From NCBI GenBank assembly GCA_947585595.1, contig CANPXB010000001.1:61250-125249 (forward strand): 64,000 bases of DNA. The letters are read 5' to 3'. The position numbers were made by a program, and so were the translations under genes. Origin of the DNA: an uncultured Bacilli bacterium. GTDB lineage: Bacteria; Bacillota_I; Bacilli_A; RF39; UBA660. Below, piece by piece: positions 35,455-43,893 of this stretch. The first letter of the stretch is position 1. Each line of letters starts with the position of its first letter. The notes beneath the pieces are model-generated. The model ran no database searches. It was not told the DNA's origin and saw nothing but the letters and a program-made list of their open reading frames with translations.

Positions 35455-38184
35455 ATGTCTTTATTAAATAAACTTACTCTTAAAAATCTAAAATTAAATA
35501 AAAAGAGAACTCGAGTAACTATTTTAGGAATTATTCTATCCGTCGCCTTAATAACTTCTGTGGCTAATATCTTTAGTAGTGTTAAAGCAACAATAGCTAA
35601 AGAAATAATTAATAATTATGGCGATTTCCATTATTACTTTGAAAATGTCCCTAGTAGTGATTTAAAATACTTTGAAGAAAATCGTTATATTGACAAAGTT
35701 TATTTAACCAAAAATCTTGGTTATGCGGAAAATCCAGATATTGGAGGTCCTTACTTTTATATCAATGTCAAAGCTTTAACTGAGGATTCATTTAATAATT
35801 TAGGTATAGAATTAGTAAGTGGTCGTTTACCACAAAATAGTCATGAAATTATTTTATATTCCCGTGGTACCATATATAATAATCATAAATATAAAATAGG
35901 TGATGAAATAACTTTTGATTTAGGTACTCAAGTGGACCGTTCCCTCTATGAAAAAGATTATTTAGATAATACCTTGTATACTGTAGGTGGTTCATTGGGC
36001 TGGTCTGATACAGAAGAAGATGAATATAAGGTAACAAATACCACATCATATACATATAAAATAGTTGGTTTTTATAATGGCGTCAGTAATAAAATTCATG
36101 ATCCATATAGTTATGTTCATCTAACCAAGATGGATGCTGAAGATTTAAATGGTAATTACAATTTATATGTTAGATATACAAAGCAAGGTTTGAAAAAGCA
36201 AACTAAAGTAACCGCTAATCTTATAAATTATGACTTAGACAAATACGAATATATATTTTACAATAATGATAATTACGAAATAAAATGGAGTAAATCATTT
36301 AAAAAGGTTTATCAAGAATTCTTTGATGAAGTTAAATACATTCCCTATTATAATAATGATTTAATTACAATTGAAACTGATTGGACAAAAAGTGAAGATT
36401 TAAAACCAATAGCGTTGGTCTGTTCTGTTATTGCTGTTATTATTATCATAACTTCTATTTTATGTATTAAAAACAGTTTTGATATTTCCGTAACCGAAAA
36501 AGTACGTCAATATGGTATGTTATCTAGTATTGGGGCGACCAAAAAACAAATAAGATATTCTATCTATTATGAAGCTTTATTATTATGTCTAATTGGTATC
36601 CCATTAGGTCTTATCACTGGCTTTTTACTTTCGTATTTATTACTTACTATTTCTAGTAATATCTTAACCGAATTATTTAATTCTAGTATTGTTTTTCAAT
36701 TATCAATCGATTTTGTTATCTTAGCCATTATTCTTAGTATCATAACTATTTTCTTATCATCTTTAAGAAGTGCTTATAAAGCTTCTAAATTAAATCCAAT
36801 TGAAGCAATCCGTAATAATGAGAATCTAAAAATAAAAAAGAGTAGTTTAAAAGTCCCATCTATCATAACTAAACTATTTGGTATTGGTGGTAACATCTCT
36901 TATAAAAACATCAGAAGAAACAGAAAAAAATATCGTCCAATAATTATTTCTCTAGTTATCTGTCTTATCTTATTTATTTCCATTTCATATTTTATTAATA
37001 TTATATATGAAGTTAATTTGAGTGATTATGACATTAATTACAATATGACCTTATATATTGATACACCCGAAATGGAAAACATTGATGAAGTATATGCTTT
37101 AGATTCTATTAAAGAGTATTCAAGTATTGTTAAAAATTATTTAACAGCCATTAATTTTCCGGTTGATGAAGAATTAAAAGAATATCGTAATATTGATGAT
37201 GATTTTGAATGTAATGACATCATCTATAATTATAGTTCAATGACAGTCATTAAATTAGGTAACGAAGAATATAAACGTTATATTAAAAAACTTGGTTTAA
37301 AATATGAAGATATCAAAGATAAAGGTATTTTAATTGATTCAAGAGTTATCAAATCATATAATATGGTCAAGAAAAAAGAAGAACGTCATTATTTTCGTCA
37401 ATTTGCTTATAAAGTTGGTGATGAAGTAACCATCTATCCAAGACAAATAAATTGTCAATACGGCGATTCTGATTTATCTATAACATATCCTATTGAAATA
37501 GGTTACATTACTGATAAGATACTCAAGAATAAACCAATCCCATTGGGATTGTCATTCGACGACGACTATGATCATTCGGCATTAATTTTAAGTGATGAAT
37601 ACTTTGATAAACTCTATCCCGAAGACCAACATTATGAAATATATATCAATTCAAAAGACCCATCTAAAACTGAAAAAGAAATCGGTACTGTCTTAGGTTC
37701 TAGTGCTATTTATCGAATAGATAACTATGAGCAAGAGATAAAAGAATTAAAAGGAAGACTTCTTACTATTAATATCTTCTTATATAGTTTTATAGGTATC
37801 GTTCTATTAATTAGTATAACTAGTGTCTTTAATACAATAACTACTTCAATTGAAACCCGTCAAAAAGAATTTGCTACCTTAAAAAGTGTTGGTATGAGTA
37901 GTAAAGAATTTAATAAAATGATTAGTTTAGAGAGTATCTTTATTGGTCTAAAAGCTTTAATAATTGGTCTAAGTATTGGATGTTTATTATCTTATGTAAT
38001 ATATGATAAATATATGGAAGGTAATTATTATTCTAAAATAGAAACTCCATACCACCTACCATATTTACAAATTTTAATATCTATCATTGTTATTTTACTT
38101 ATTGTAATTCTTATTATGAGATATTCATTAAATAAAACTAAAAAACAAAATATTATTGAAACTATACGTAAGGAAAATATTTAA
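35455..38184 (+). CDS. FtsX-type ABC permease (second of a pair)
   Basis: About 909 residues, a paralogue of the gene at 32016 in the same fold order: N-terminal helix (VTILGIILSVALITSVANIF), outside domain, three helices with VRQYGMLSSIGATKKQIRYSIYYEALL, second half with RQKEFATLKSVGMSSKEFNKMISLES and C-terminal QNIIETIRKENI, which matches QNIIETIRNENI of the first copy. The outside domains are the most diverged parts, as expected if they bind different ligands. ATG 35455; GTG 35446 lies in the RBS. Followed by the first small-RNA/peptide element and then a two-component system. Confidence 0.9.
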   Translation: MSLLNKLTLKNLKLNKKRTRVTILGIILSVALITSVANIFSSVKATIAKEIINNYGDFHYYFENVPSSDLKYFEENRYIDKVYLTKNLGYAENPDIGGPYFYINVKALTEDSFNNLGIELVSGRLPQNSHEIILYSRGTIYNNHKYKIGDEITFDLGTQVDRSLYEKDYLDNTLYTVGGSLGWSDTEEDEYKVTNTTSYTYKIVGFYNGVSNKIHDPYSYVHLTKMDAEDLNGNYNLYVRYTKQGLKKQTKVTANLINYDLDKYEYIFYNNDNYEIKWSKSFKKVYQEFFDEVKYIPYYNNDLITIETDWTKSEDLKPIALVCSVIAVIIIITSILCIKNSFDISVTEKVRQYGMLSSIGATKKQIRYSIYYEALLLCLIGIPLGLITGFLLSYLLLTISSNILTELFNSSIVFQLSIDFVILAIILSIITIFLSSLRSAYKASKLNPIEAIRNNENLKIKKSSLKVPSIITKLFGIGGNISYKNIRRNRKKYRPIIISLVICLILFISISYFINIIYEVNLSDYDINYNMTLYIDTPEMENIDEVYALDSIKEYSSIVKNYLTAINFPVDEELKEYRNIDDDFECNDIIYNYSSMTVIKLGNEEYKRYIKKLGLKYEDIKDKGILIDSRVIKSYNMVKKKEERHYFRQFAYKVGDEVTIYPRQINCQYGDSDLSITYPIEIGYITDKILKNKPIPLGLSFDDDYDHSALILSDEYFDKLYPEDQHYEIYINSKDPSKTEKEIGTVLGSSAIYRIDNYEQEIKELKGRLLTINIFLYSFIGIVLLISITSVFNTITTSIETRQKEFATLKSVGMSSKEFNKMISLESIFIGLKALIIGLSIGCLLSYVIYDKYMEGNYYSKIETPYHLPYLQILISIIVILLIVILIMRYSLNKTKKQNIIETIRKENI

Positions 38185-38199
38185 AATAATTTATCTTTA

Positions 38200-38208
38200 T
38201 GATATAAT
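38200..38208 (+). promoter_or_regulatory. Extended -10 promoter of small RNA A
   Basis: TGATATAAT; copy B has TGCTATAAT at the matching place (40478-40486). No clear -35, as expected for extended -10 promoters. Start of transcription is expected near 38215. Confidence 0.6.
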
Positions 38209-38214
38209 TTAATT

Positions 38215-38318
38215 AGTGAAGGAAAGTCATAAAAAATGACACATTTGTTCTTACCAAATGTCCTTCCATTGTAAGGACATCTGTTTATTAGCTAAGCTAA
38301 TAACAGACGCCTTTTTTA
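38215..38318 (+). ncRNA. Putative antisense antitoxin RNA A
   Basis: About 104 bases from the extended -10 promoter to a strong terminator. A first hairpin pairs ACATTTG (38241-38247) with CAAATGT (38255-38261). The terminator stem 38281-38306 (CTGTTTATTAGCT/AAGCTAATAACAG) is followed by six Ts. The RNA is complementary to the 3' part of the minus-strand peptide mRNA, whose own terminator lies at 38231-38261. Its first block ATGACACATTTG (38236-38247) is an inverted repeat of 38448-38459 in the peptide mRNA's 5' leader, so both ends can contact. Convergent, 3'-overlapping RNAs of this type are the hallmark of Fst/RNAII and TxpA/RatA type I systems. Confidence 0.65.
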
Positions 38319-38393
38319 TTTAAATAATAATACTATTATTACAAATAAAAGTAGAAATATGATATTAATAAGATTGTTTATTAATTTAATCAT
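38316..38393 (-). CDS. 25-residue hydrophobic peptide A (candidate type I toxin)
   Basis: On the minus strand a consensus RBS AAAGGAGG (plus-strand 38401-38408) lies 7 bases before ATG (38393). The peptide has 25 residues: start MIKLINNLINII, then an uninterrupted Phe/Leu/Val/Ile core from residue 11 to 24 and a final Lys. It would span the membrane once. The homologue at 40594-40671 is 18/25 identical, and all core changes keep a Val/Ile/Leu/Phe residue. The leader has CCTTT able to pair with the AAAGG of the RBS, so translation may be held off until processing. Not a known family that I can name; smaller than TxpA/BsrG and without their charged tail. Confidence 0.65.
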   Translation of the reverse strand: MIKLINNLINIIFLLLFVIIVLLFK

Positions 38394-38467
38394 AAAACCG
38401 CCTCCTTTAGAAGGTATTCCAAACCCCCTTAAAGGAAAGGCATCTGCCAAATGTGTCATGCTTTAAT

Positions 38468-38497
38468 TTAGTACAAATTTGGCCTAAAGTAAAGCAA
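38468..38497 (-). promoter_or_regulatory. Promoter of peptide mRNA A
   Basis: Minus strand TTGCTT (38497-38492), 18-base spacer, TACTAA (38473-38468). The same boxes and spacing are kept in copy B (40775-40746). Start expected near 38461, giving a 5' leader of about 68 bases. Confidence 0.55.
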
Positions 38498-38602
38498 AAA
38501 TGGTGGTTTTAATTAAATTAGTTTTTTAGCTAAAATAATAGCTTTAAAATAAAATTTTAAGCCATAAAATTTATATAAAAAATAAAGTAGAGGAGGTCTA
38601 AA

Positions 38603-39253
38603 ATGAAAGTATTAATCATTGAAGATGACCAAGATATATCTAGTAATCTTTCTTTATTTTTAAAAGAAAATAATTACCAAGTTGATATTGCTTCTCATCT
38701 TAAAGAAATCGATTTAAATAATAATTATGATGCCCTTATTTTAGATATTACTTTACCTGATGGTAATGGTTTAAATTATTATGAAAAAGAAATAAGCAGA
38801 GTAGGTATTCCAACAATTTTCTTAACTGCTAAAGATGATGAAGAAACAATTGTTAAATCTTTAGAACTTGGTGCCGATGATTATGTTACTAAACCATTCC
38901 ATGCTAAGGAATTATTACTAAGATTAAATAAAATTGTTTTACCTAAAGAAAAAAACAATATTATTAAAGTAAAAGATATAACTTTTGATCTTGATAAAAT
39001 GACTGTTTATAAAAATAATATTGAAATTAAACTAACTAATTTAGAGTTAAAAATTCTTCTATTACTATTTACTAATTTAAATAAAGTTATTACTAGAGAA
39101 AATATTATTGAAAGTATATGGCAATGGACAGGTAATGATGTAAATGATAATACAGTAACTGTCTATTTAAAAAGAATTAGAGAAAAATTACAAACTGATA
39201 TAATAATTACTCTTAAAGGAATAGGTTATAGGATTGATTCAGATGAAAGATAA
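38603..39253 (+). CDS. OmpR/PhoB-type response regulator
   Basis: 216 residues. Receiver domain 1-115: acidic pair EDD near 8-10, phosphoacceptor Asp in ALILDITLPDG (about 52), Thr in FLTAKDD, Lys in YVTKPFHAKEL. Winged helix 125-215: TNLELKILLLLFTNLNKVITRENIIESIW and DNTVTVYLKRIREKL. RBS AGAGGAGGTC precedes ATG 38603. It overlaps the kinase gene by 11 bases. Position next to the FtsX transporter suggests it controls those genes, as in BceRS. Confidence 0.93.
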   Translation: MKVLIIEDDQDISSNLSLFLKENNYQVDIASHLKEIDLNNNYDALILDITLPDGNGLNYYEKEISRVGIPTIFLTAKDDEETIVKSLELGADDYVTKPFHAKELLLRLNKIVLPKEKNNIIKVKDITFDLDKMTVYKNNIEIKLTNLELKILLLLFTNLNKVITRENIIESIWQWTGNDVNDNTVTVYLKRIREKLQTDIIITLKGIGYRIDSDER

Positions 39254-40454
39254 AACATTTAAAAAAACTATAATTATTATAATATTAATTTCACTTATAA
39301 CTTTAGTTATAAACTCTTTAATAACCGTTAATTTATTACATAAGTATAATATCAATGAAAATATTATTATTTCTCATATCATTAATAATGTTAAAGAAAA
39401 GTATCCAAATGTTCAAGAAGAAGAAATAATCCAAACTCTTAATGATAAAGATTTAAGTAAAGATAATATTATGCCTGATTATGGTATTGAACTTGAAGAT
39501 AATGCCATAAGTATTGCTAATCAAAGTATTACTAGAAAATTAATTATTAGTAATCTTCTCACTTTATTAATTTTTATTCTTATAACTATCCTTATCGTCA
39601 AAATATATCAGTATCATAAAGCTAGAAGTATCAATCAATTACTAAATTATTTAAAAGAAATAAATAACAAAAACTATACTTTATATATTGATACTAATAA
39701 AGAAGATGAATTATCACTATTAAAAAATGAATTATATAAAACAGCTATTACTTTAAATGAAAAGGAAAGACTATCTAAAAAAGATAAAGAATTATTAAAA
39801 GATTCCTTAAGTGATATATCTCATCAAATTAAAACCCCTTTAACATCTATAAATTTAATGCTTGATAATTTAATAGAAAATGATAATTTATCCTCCAAAG
39901 AAAAAGAAAACTTACTTCTAAGTATTCGTCATAAAATAAGTAATATTACTTTTCTAATTCAATCATTACTTACATTATCTAGATTTGATGCTAATGCCAT
40001 TACTTATAAAAATGAAAATGTTAAAGTAAGAAAACTCATAGATGAAGTTGTAAGTAATGTTGATGCAATCTGCGATTTAAAAAATATTAAAATTAATATC
40101 GATGGTTCTAAGTCAGCAACAGTTAATTGTGATTTTAAATGGCAAGTCGAAGCTTTAACTAATATTTTAAAAAATTGTCTTGAACATTCAAATGAAAATT
40201 CTAAGATTGATATCTCTTACTTAACTAATGATTTATTTACTAAAATCGTCATTACGGATCATGGAACAGGCATGAATGAAAAAGATCTAAAAAATATCTT
40301 TAAAAGATTTTATAAAGGTGAAAACTCTAACAAAGATAGTATTGGTATAGGTTTATCATTAGCTAAAACAATAATCGAAAAAAATAACGGTTATATTTCC
40401 GTTGAATCAGAACTAAATAAAGGAACAACATTTACAATTAAATACCTAAAATAA
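39243..40454 (+). CDS. Sensor histidine kinase
   Basis: 403 residues. Helix at about 8-30, an outside loop of roughly 70 residues (HKYNINENIIISHIINNVKEK onward), second helix about 99-120 (LIISNLLTLLIFILITILIVKIY), HAMP-like linker, H-box SDISHQIKTPLTSINLMLDNLI, N-box TNILKNCLEHS, G-boxes DHGTGMNEKDLKNIFKRFYKG and GIGLSLAKTIIEKN. The loop is longer than in BceS kinases, so it may sense ligand directly. ATG 39243 overlaps the regulator gene; TTG 39234 is rejected. Confidence 0.9.
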   Translation: MKDKTFKKTIIIIILISLITLVINSLITVNLLHKYNINENIIISHIINNVKEKYPNVQEEEIIQTLNDKDLSKDNIMPDYGIELEDNAISIANQSITRKLIISNLLTLLIFILITILIVKIYQYHKARSINQLLNYLKEINNKNYTLYIDTNKEDELSLLKNELYKTAITLNEKERLSKKDKELLKDSLSDISHQIKTPLTSINLMLDNLIENDNLSSKEKENLLLSIRHKISNITFLIQSLLTLSRFDANAITYKNENVKVRKLIDEVVSNVDAICDLKNIKINIDGSKSATVNCDFKWQVEALTNILKNCLEHSNENSKIDISYLTNDLFTKIVITDHGTGMNEKDLKNIFKRFYKGENSNKDSIGIGLSLAKTIIEKNNGYISVESELNKGTTFTIKYLK

Positions 40455-40492
40455 TTGTTTTAAAAAATTATCTTATATGCTATAATAAAAAT

Positions 40493-40595
40493 AGAGAAGG
40501 AAAGTCATAAAAAATGACACATTTGTATTCGCCAAATGTCCTTCCGAAAGGATAGACATCCGCTCTAAGGTTACTTAGAGAGATGCCTTTTTTTT
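40493..40595 (+). ncRNA. Putative antisense antitoxin RNA B
   Basis: Promoter TGCTATAAT (40478-40486). First block GAAGGAAAGTCAT..ATGACACATTTG is identical to copy A. First hairpin is the same ACATTTG/CAAATGT. The terminator stem differs in sequence but not in form: CATC (40557-40560) with GATG (40582-40585), CTCTAAG (40563-40569) with CTTAGAG (40574-40580), GTTA loop, then eight Ts. Paired changes in both arms compared with copy A argue that the RNA structure is selected. Divergence of this part may make each RNA specific to its own peptide mRNA. Confidence 0.65.
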
Positions 40596-40671
40596 ATTTT
40601 AATAATAATATTATTACTATAAATAAAAGGATAAATATGAGATTAATAAGTTTATTTATTAATTTAATCAT
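40594..40671 (-). CDS. 25-residue hydrophobic peptide B (candidate type I toxin)
   Basis: Homologue of peptide A, same length, start MIKLINKLINLI and a Leu/Ile/Phe/Val core ending in Lys. Differences from A: Asn7 to Lys and six swaps among Ile/Leu/Val/Phe. Minus-strand RBS AAAGGCGGTGATTAT precedes the ATG at 40671. The leader keeps the same CCTTT that can pair with AAAGG. Its mRNA should start near 40739 and end in the terminator at about 40509-40539, overlapping small RNA B. Confidence 0.65.
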   Translation of the reverse strand: MIKLINKLINLIFILLFIVIILLLK

Positions 40672-40745
40672 ATAATCACCGCCTTTAAAGTGAACCAAAA
40701 TCCCCCTTAAAGGAAAGGCATCTGCCAAATGTGTCATACTTTAAT

Positions 40746-40775
40746 TTAGTACAAAAAAAGGCTATAGTAAAGCAA
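40746..40775 (-). promoter_or_regulatory. Promoter of peptide mRNA B
   Basis: Minus strand TTGCTT (40775-40770), 18-base spacer, TACTAA (40751-40746), as in copy A. Confidence 0.55.
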
Positions 40776-40904
40776 AATCGACCTTTTTCATTAAAATAGT
40801 TTTTTAGCTAAAAATAAGGCTTCAAAACTATTTTTTTGTCTTAAAACAAAAGACAAAAAATCCTAATGTTTTATGATATAATTAATAATATATGGAGGGT
40901 ATTT

Positions 40905-41546
40905 ATGGATACAAAAATTTTAAGAAATATAAGTTATGGTGTATATTTAGTAAGTAGTAATAGTGAAGGCGTGGATGCTGGCTGTGTTATAAATACTTTA
41001 ACGCAAGTAACAAGTGAAGGACCATTAGTATCTATTAGTTTAAATAAAGAAAATTATACTAGTGAGATAATTAAAAAATCTCATAAATTTATTGTTGCTA
41101 TAATAAATGAAAAAATAAATCCTAATATTATTTCGACTTTTGGTTTTACTTCATCTAAAGATACTGATAAATTTAAAGAGTTTAATTATGATGTTGTCAA
41201 TAATATTAAAGTTCTTAATGAAGGTGTATGTGGTTATTTAGTTTGTGAAGTTGAAAACATTGTTGATGCGAGTACTCATGATATAATTATTGCCCGTGTT
41301 GTTGATACTAAAAAATATAATGATGAAAAAGAAATGACTTATCGTTATTATCATGAATTAATTAAAGGTAAAGCTCCTAAAAAAGCTCCGACTTATGAAA
41401 AAGAAGAAGAGCCAAAACAAACTGGTAAATATAAATATGTATGTGACTTATGTGGTTATATATTAGAAACTGATGAAGAATTACCAGATGACTTTACATG
41501 TCCATTATGTGGTGCTGATCGTTCCCACTTTACTAAAGTTGAATAA
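40905..41546 (+). CDS. Flavin reductase domain fused to rubredoxin (high-molecular-weight rubredoxin type)
   Basis: 213 residues. Residues 1-150 are a flavin-reductase-like split barrel (ISYGVYLVSSNSEGVDAGCVINTLTQVTSEGPLVSISLNKENYTSEII). A linker (KAPKKAPTYEKEEEPKQTG) leads to a rubredoxin with two CxxC knuckles, YVCDLCGYILE and FTCPLCGADRSHF. This fusion, found in anaerobes such as Clostridium and Moorella, passes electrons from NAD(P)H to oxygen- or peroxide-reducing flavoproteins and rubrerythrin; a rubrerythrin gene lies at 58677. ATG 40905 follows GGAGGG; the upstream TTG/ATG options lack an RBS. Confidence 0.88.
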   Translation: MDTKILRNISYGVYLVSSNSEGVDAGCVINTLTQVTSEGPLVSISLNKENYTSEIIKKSHKFIVAIINEKINPNIISTFGFTSSKDTDKFKEFNYDVVNNIKVLNEGVCGYLVCEVENIVDASTHDIIIARVVDTKKYNDEKEMTYRYYHELIKGKAPKKAPTYEKEEEPKQTGKYKYVCDLCGYILETDEELPDDFTCPLCGADRSHFTKVE

Positions 41547-41586
41547 TTTACTTAAATCTTAAAATATGTAAGAAAGTAGTGATATC

Positions 41587-42819
41587 ATGGCTAATGAATC
41601 TGACTTAGCAAAATATTTAATATCTTATGGTTATACTGCAGAACAAAGTAATTATTTAATTAAAACTTTAGTAGAACAGGGTAGTAAAGAAGAAACCATC
41701 TTAAAACATGCTAAAGAAAATAACTTATTTTTAGAAGGCTTACAAATACCTAAATCTTCTATCATTAAAATGATTTTATTTTCACCACATATTTATGGCT
41801 TAGCAGTTACTAATCTTGAACAAAAAATAAAAGATTTAAAAACTCTCGGTTTTAAAGATCAAGATATCATTCGTCTAGTTGTTTCTTTTTCTGAAGTCTT
41901 TTGTCTAGCTAAAAAGAATATTGAAGATAAAATATTAAATTTAAAAGATTTAGGTTATACCAAAAGTGAAGCTTTAAAGATGATAGTTGGTAATGGAAAT
42001 ATTTTAAGTTATAGTAAAGAAACAATTGCTAATCGTCAAAAAGAAATAATGTCTTTAGGCTATACCCGTAAAGAGATGTTAAAAATGACTCGTAATATTT
42101 CTAAATTATTTGCTTATGCTTTACCGAATATGAAGCAAGCTCTACTTGATTTAGAAACTCTAGGTTATACCAAAGACCAAGCTCATAAAATAGTAAAACT
42201 AAATCCATCAGTATTAGGTCATTCTAAAGAAACTCTATCATCTAAAATAAGTGATGCTATGAAACTCGGTTATACTGAAAAACAAGCCTTAAAACTATTT
42301 TATAAAAGTCCTGCTTTATTTGGTTACAGTAGCGATACTTTAAAAGATAAAATAGATGAATTAACTAATTTAGGTTTTAATCCAAAAGATATTCTAAGAA
42401 TGACTCTAATGCATCCAGCTATCTATACTTACAAAAAGACTCGTATGCAAAAAAGAATTAAAGATATAATGAACTTTGATATAACTAAAGAACAAGCTCT
42501 TAATATGTTAACAATATTCCCCGGTTTATTCGGTTTTAGTTTACAAAACATTGAAGATAAAATAAAATATTTAATTAGTATTAACTTAAAAGAAGTTATT
42601 ATTAACGATCCTAAACAGTTAATGCAAAGTGTTAGTGTTACCTATGCGAGATATGAATTCTTAAAAAGTAAAGATCTAACTCCAACTCCTGATGACTACT
42701 ACTTATTATTTAGTGATGAACCTTACTTTAAAAAACGTTTTCATATTACTAAAGGTGAACTAATAGTACTTTATGATTATAATAAATACAAGGAGCAAAC
42801 ATATGGAAAAGCTAGTTGA
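41587..42819 (+). CDS. mTERF-like 35-residue repeat protein
   Basis: 410 residues. From about residue 60 to 350 there are seven to eight tandem helical repeats of 35-36 residues of the form 'KI.dL..LGYtk.eAlkM.....LFgYS.etl.d', for example ...LGYTKSEALKMIVGNGNILSY and LGYTEKQALKLFYKSPALFGY. This is the mTERF repeat (LG.s..ei..i....P.il..s.e.l), known from mitochondrial and plastid nucleic-acid-binding proteins and rare in bacteria. No signal peptide, no cysteines. A double-helical superhelix binding DNA or RNA is expected from the family; the target is unknown. RBS AAGTAGTGATATC. Confidence 0.7.
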   Translation: MANESDLAKYLISYGYTAEQSNYLIKTLVEQGSKEETILKHAKENNLFLEGLQIPKSSIIKMILFSPHIYGLAVTNLEQKIKDLKTLGFKDQDIIRLVVSFSEVFCLAKKNIEDKILNLKDLGYTKSEALKMIVGNGNILSYSKETIANRQKEIMSLGYTRKEMLKMTRNISKLFAYALPNMKQALLDLETLGYTKDQAHKIVKLNPSVLGHSKETLSSKISDAMKLGYTEKQALKLFYKSPALFGYSSDTLKDKIDELTNLGFNPKDILRMTLMHPAIYTYKKTRMQKRIKDIMNFDITKEQALNMLTIFPGLFGFSLQNIEDKIKYLISINLKEVIINDPKQLMQSVSVTYARYEFLKSKDLTPTPDDYYLLFSDEPYFKKRFHITKGELIVLYDYNKYKEQTYGKAS

Positions 42820-43183
42820 ACTTGGTATAAGTGAAGAAGAATTAAAAAGTATGTTAGAATTAAATGCCAATATCTTAGAAGAACCTGAATTAAATATTCT
42901 CATTGATATTTTATATTTAATTAAATGTGATGAAAGAATGATTAAAAATATCTTAATTAGTAATCCCAATTATTTATCACGTACTAAAGAAGATGTTGTT
43001 AATTTAATTAATGAATTATTAAGTCTTGGTATAAATGATTTAAATATTTTATTTGATACTAATCCATATCTTTTAGATTTAGATGATTTTGATATTGAAG
43101 ATTATAAATTAGAACATAATTACTCTAATGAAGAATTAGTTAATTTATTAGAAGGAGATCCTTTTATTTTTAGTGAAATATAG
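42803..43183 (+). CDS. Small mTERF-like repeat protein
   Basis: 126 residues overlapping the end of the larger mTERF-like gene by 17 bases. RBS AAGGAGCAAACAT decides ATG 42803 over ATG 42773. It contains the same repeat type: KLVELGISEEELKSMLELNANILEE, then LIKCDERMIKNILISNPNYLSR and LLSLGINDLNILFDTNPYLLD, roughly three units, with a more acidic surface than the larger protein. Coupled translation suggests the two act together, perhaps with this one as a regulator or partner. Function unknown. Confidence 0.6.
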   Translation: MEKLVELGISEEELKSMLELNANILEEPELNILIDILYLIKCDERMIKNILISNPNYLSRTKEDVVNLINELLSLGINDLNILFDTNPYLLDLDDFDIEDYKLEHNYSNEELVNLLEGDPFIFSEI

Positions 43184-43236
43184 GTCTTCTTTTTTTCTCC
43201 CTTAAAATTATGTTATAATACAAAAGAGATGATTAT

Positions 43237-43893
43237 ATGCTTAATAAAGAATTATTAAAATATTTAGAAGATAATATAAGTATTGAAAATAATAAAAATG
43301 ATTCAGGTCATAATATGGATCACATTAATTATGTTCTTCGTCGTAGTTTATTATTTGCTAAACAAGTAAAAGATATCAATTTAAATATGGTTTATACGAT
43401 AGCTTATTATCATGATATAGCTCATCACCTTGATGCCAAGAATCATGAAGTATTATCAGCTGAAATCTTAAGAAATGATAAAAACTTACTTAATTGGTTT
43501 ACTAAAGAAGAAATAAATATTATGGCTGAAGCCGTCGAAGATCATCGGGCTTCTAGTGATACAGAACCTCGTACAGTTTATGGTAAGATAGTTTCATCAG
43601 CTGATCGTAATACCAAATTAGATGAACCCTTTAAAAGAACTTATGCTTATCGTTTAAAACATAGTCCGGATATTTCCTTAGAAGATCTAATTAAAGAATC
43701 CCAAAGTCACTTACAAAATAAATTTGGTAAAGAAGGTTATGCTAACAATAAAATGTATTTTAATGATTCCGAATATACTAAATATTTAAAAGATTTAAAT
43801 AAAATAATTTATGATGATGAATTATTCAAAAAAGAATATATAAGAATTAATAATATTAATGAAAAAGAATGGAGTAGAGAAAATGAAAAATAA
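43237..43893 (+). CDS. HD-domain metal-dependent phosphohydrolase
   Basis: 218 residues. HD motif: first His in SGHNMDHINYVLRRS, then IAYYHDIAHHLDAKNHEVLSAEIL (the HD pair), and Asp in SSADRNTKLDEP. Members cut nucleotide or alarmone phosphates; the substrate here is not known. The 3' end overlaps the next gene by 11 bases, and both encode metal-dependent hydrolases. No membrane segment. ATG 43237 follows AAAGAGATGATTAT. Confidence 0.85.
   Translation: MLNKELLKYLEDNISIENNKNDSGHNMDHINYVLRRSLLFAKQVKDINLNMVYTIAYYHDIAHHLDAKNHEVLSAEILRNDKNLLNWFTKEEINIMAEAVEDHRASSDTEPRTVYGKIVSSADRNTKLDEPFKRTYAYRLKHSPDISLEDLIKESQSHLQNKFGKEGYANNKMYFNDSEYTKYLKDLNKIIYDDELFKKEYIRINNINEKEWSRENEK

Larger units (their letters stand above)
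38187..38545. repeat. Duplicated noncoding element, copy A
   Basis: About 360 bases that recur at 40465-40823 with a constant offset of 2,278 bases from promoter to promoter and no net length change. It holds a plus-strand small RNA, a minus-strand 25-codon gene, both promoters and two terminators. The copies bracket the response regulator and histidine kinase genes. Confidence 0.8.
40465..40823. repeat. Duplicated noncoding element, copy B
   Basis: Second copy of the element at 38187-38545, same order of parts and same length. The most diverged part is the small-RNA terminator stem, where both arms have changed together. Confidence 0.8.

Noticed and set aside
38187..40823. Composite transposon made by the two flanking 360-bp elements
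   Set aside because: The elements are direct copies without transposase or terminal inverted ends beyond the small-RNA repeats, and they carry intact promoters and a peptide gene.
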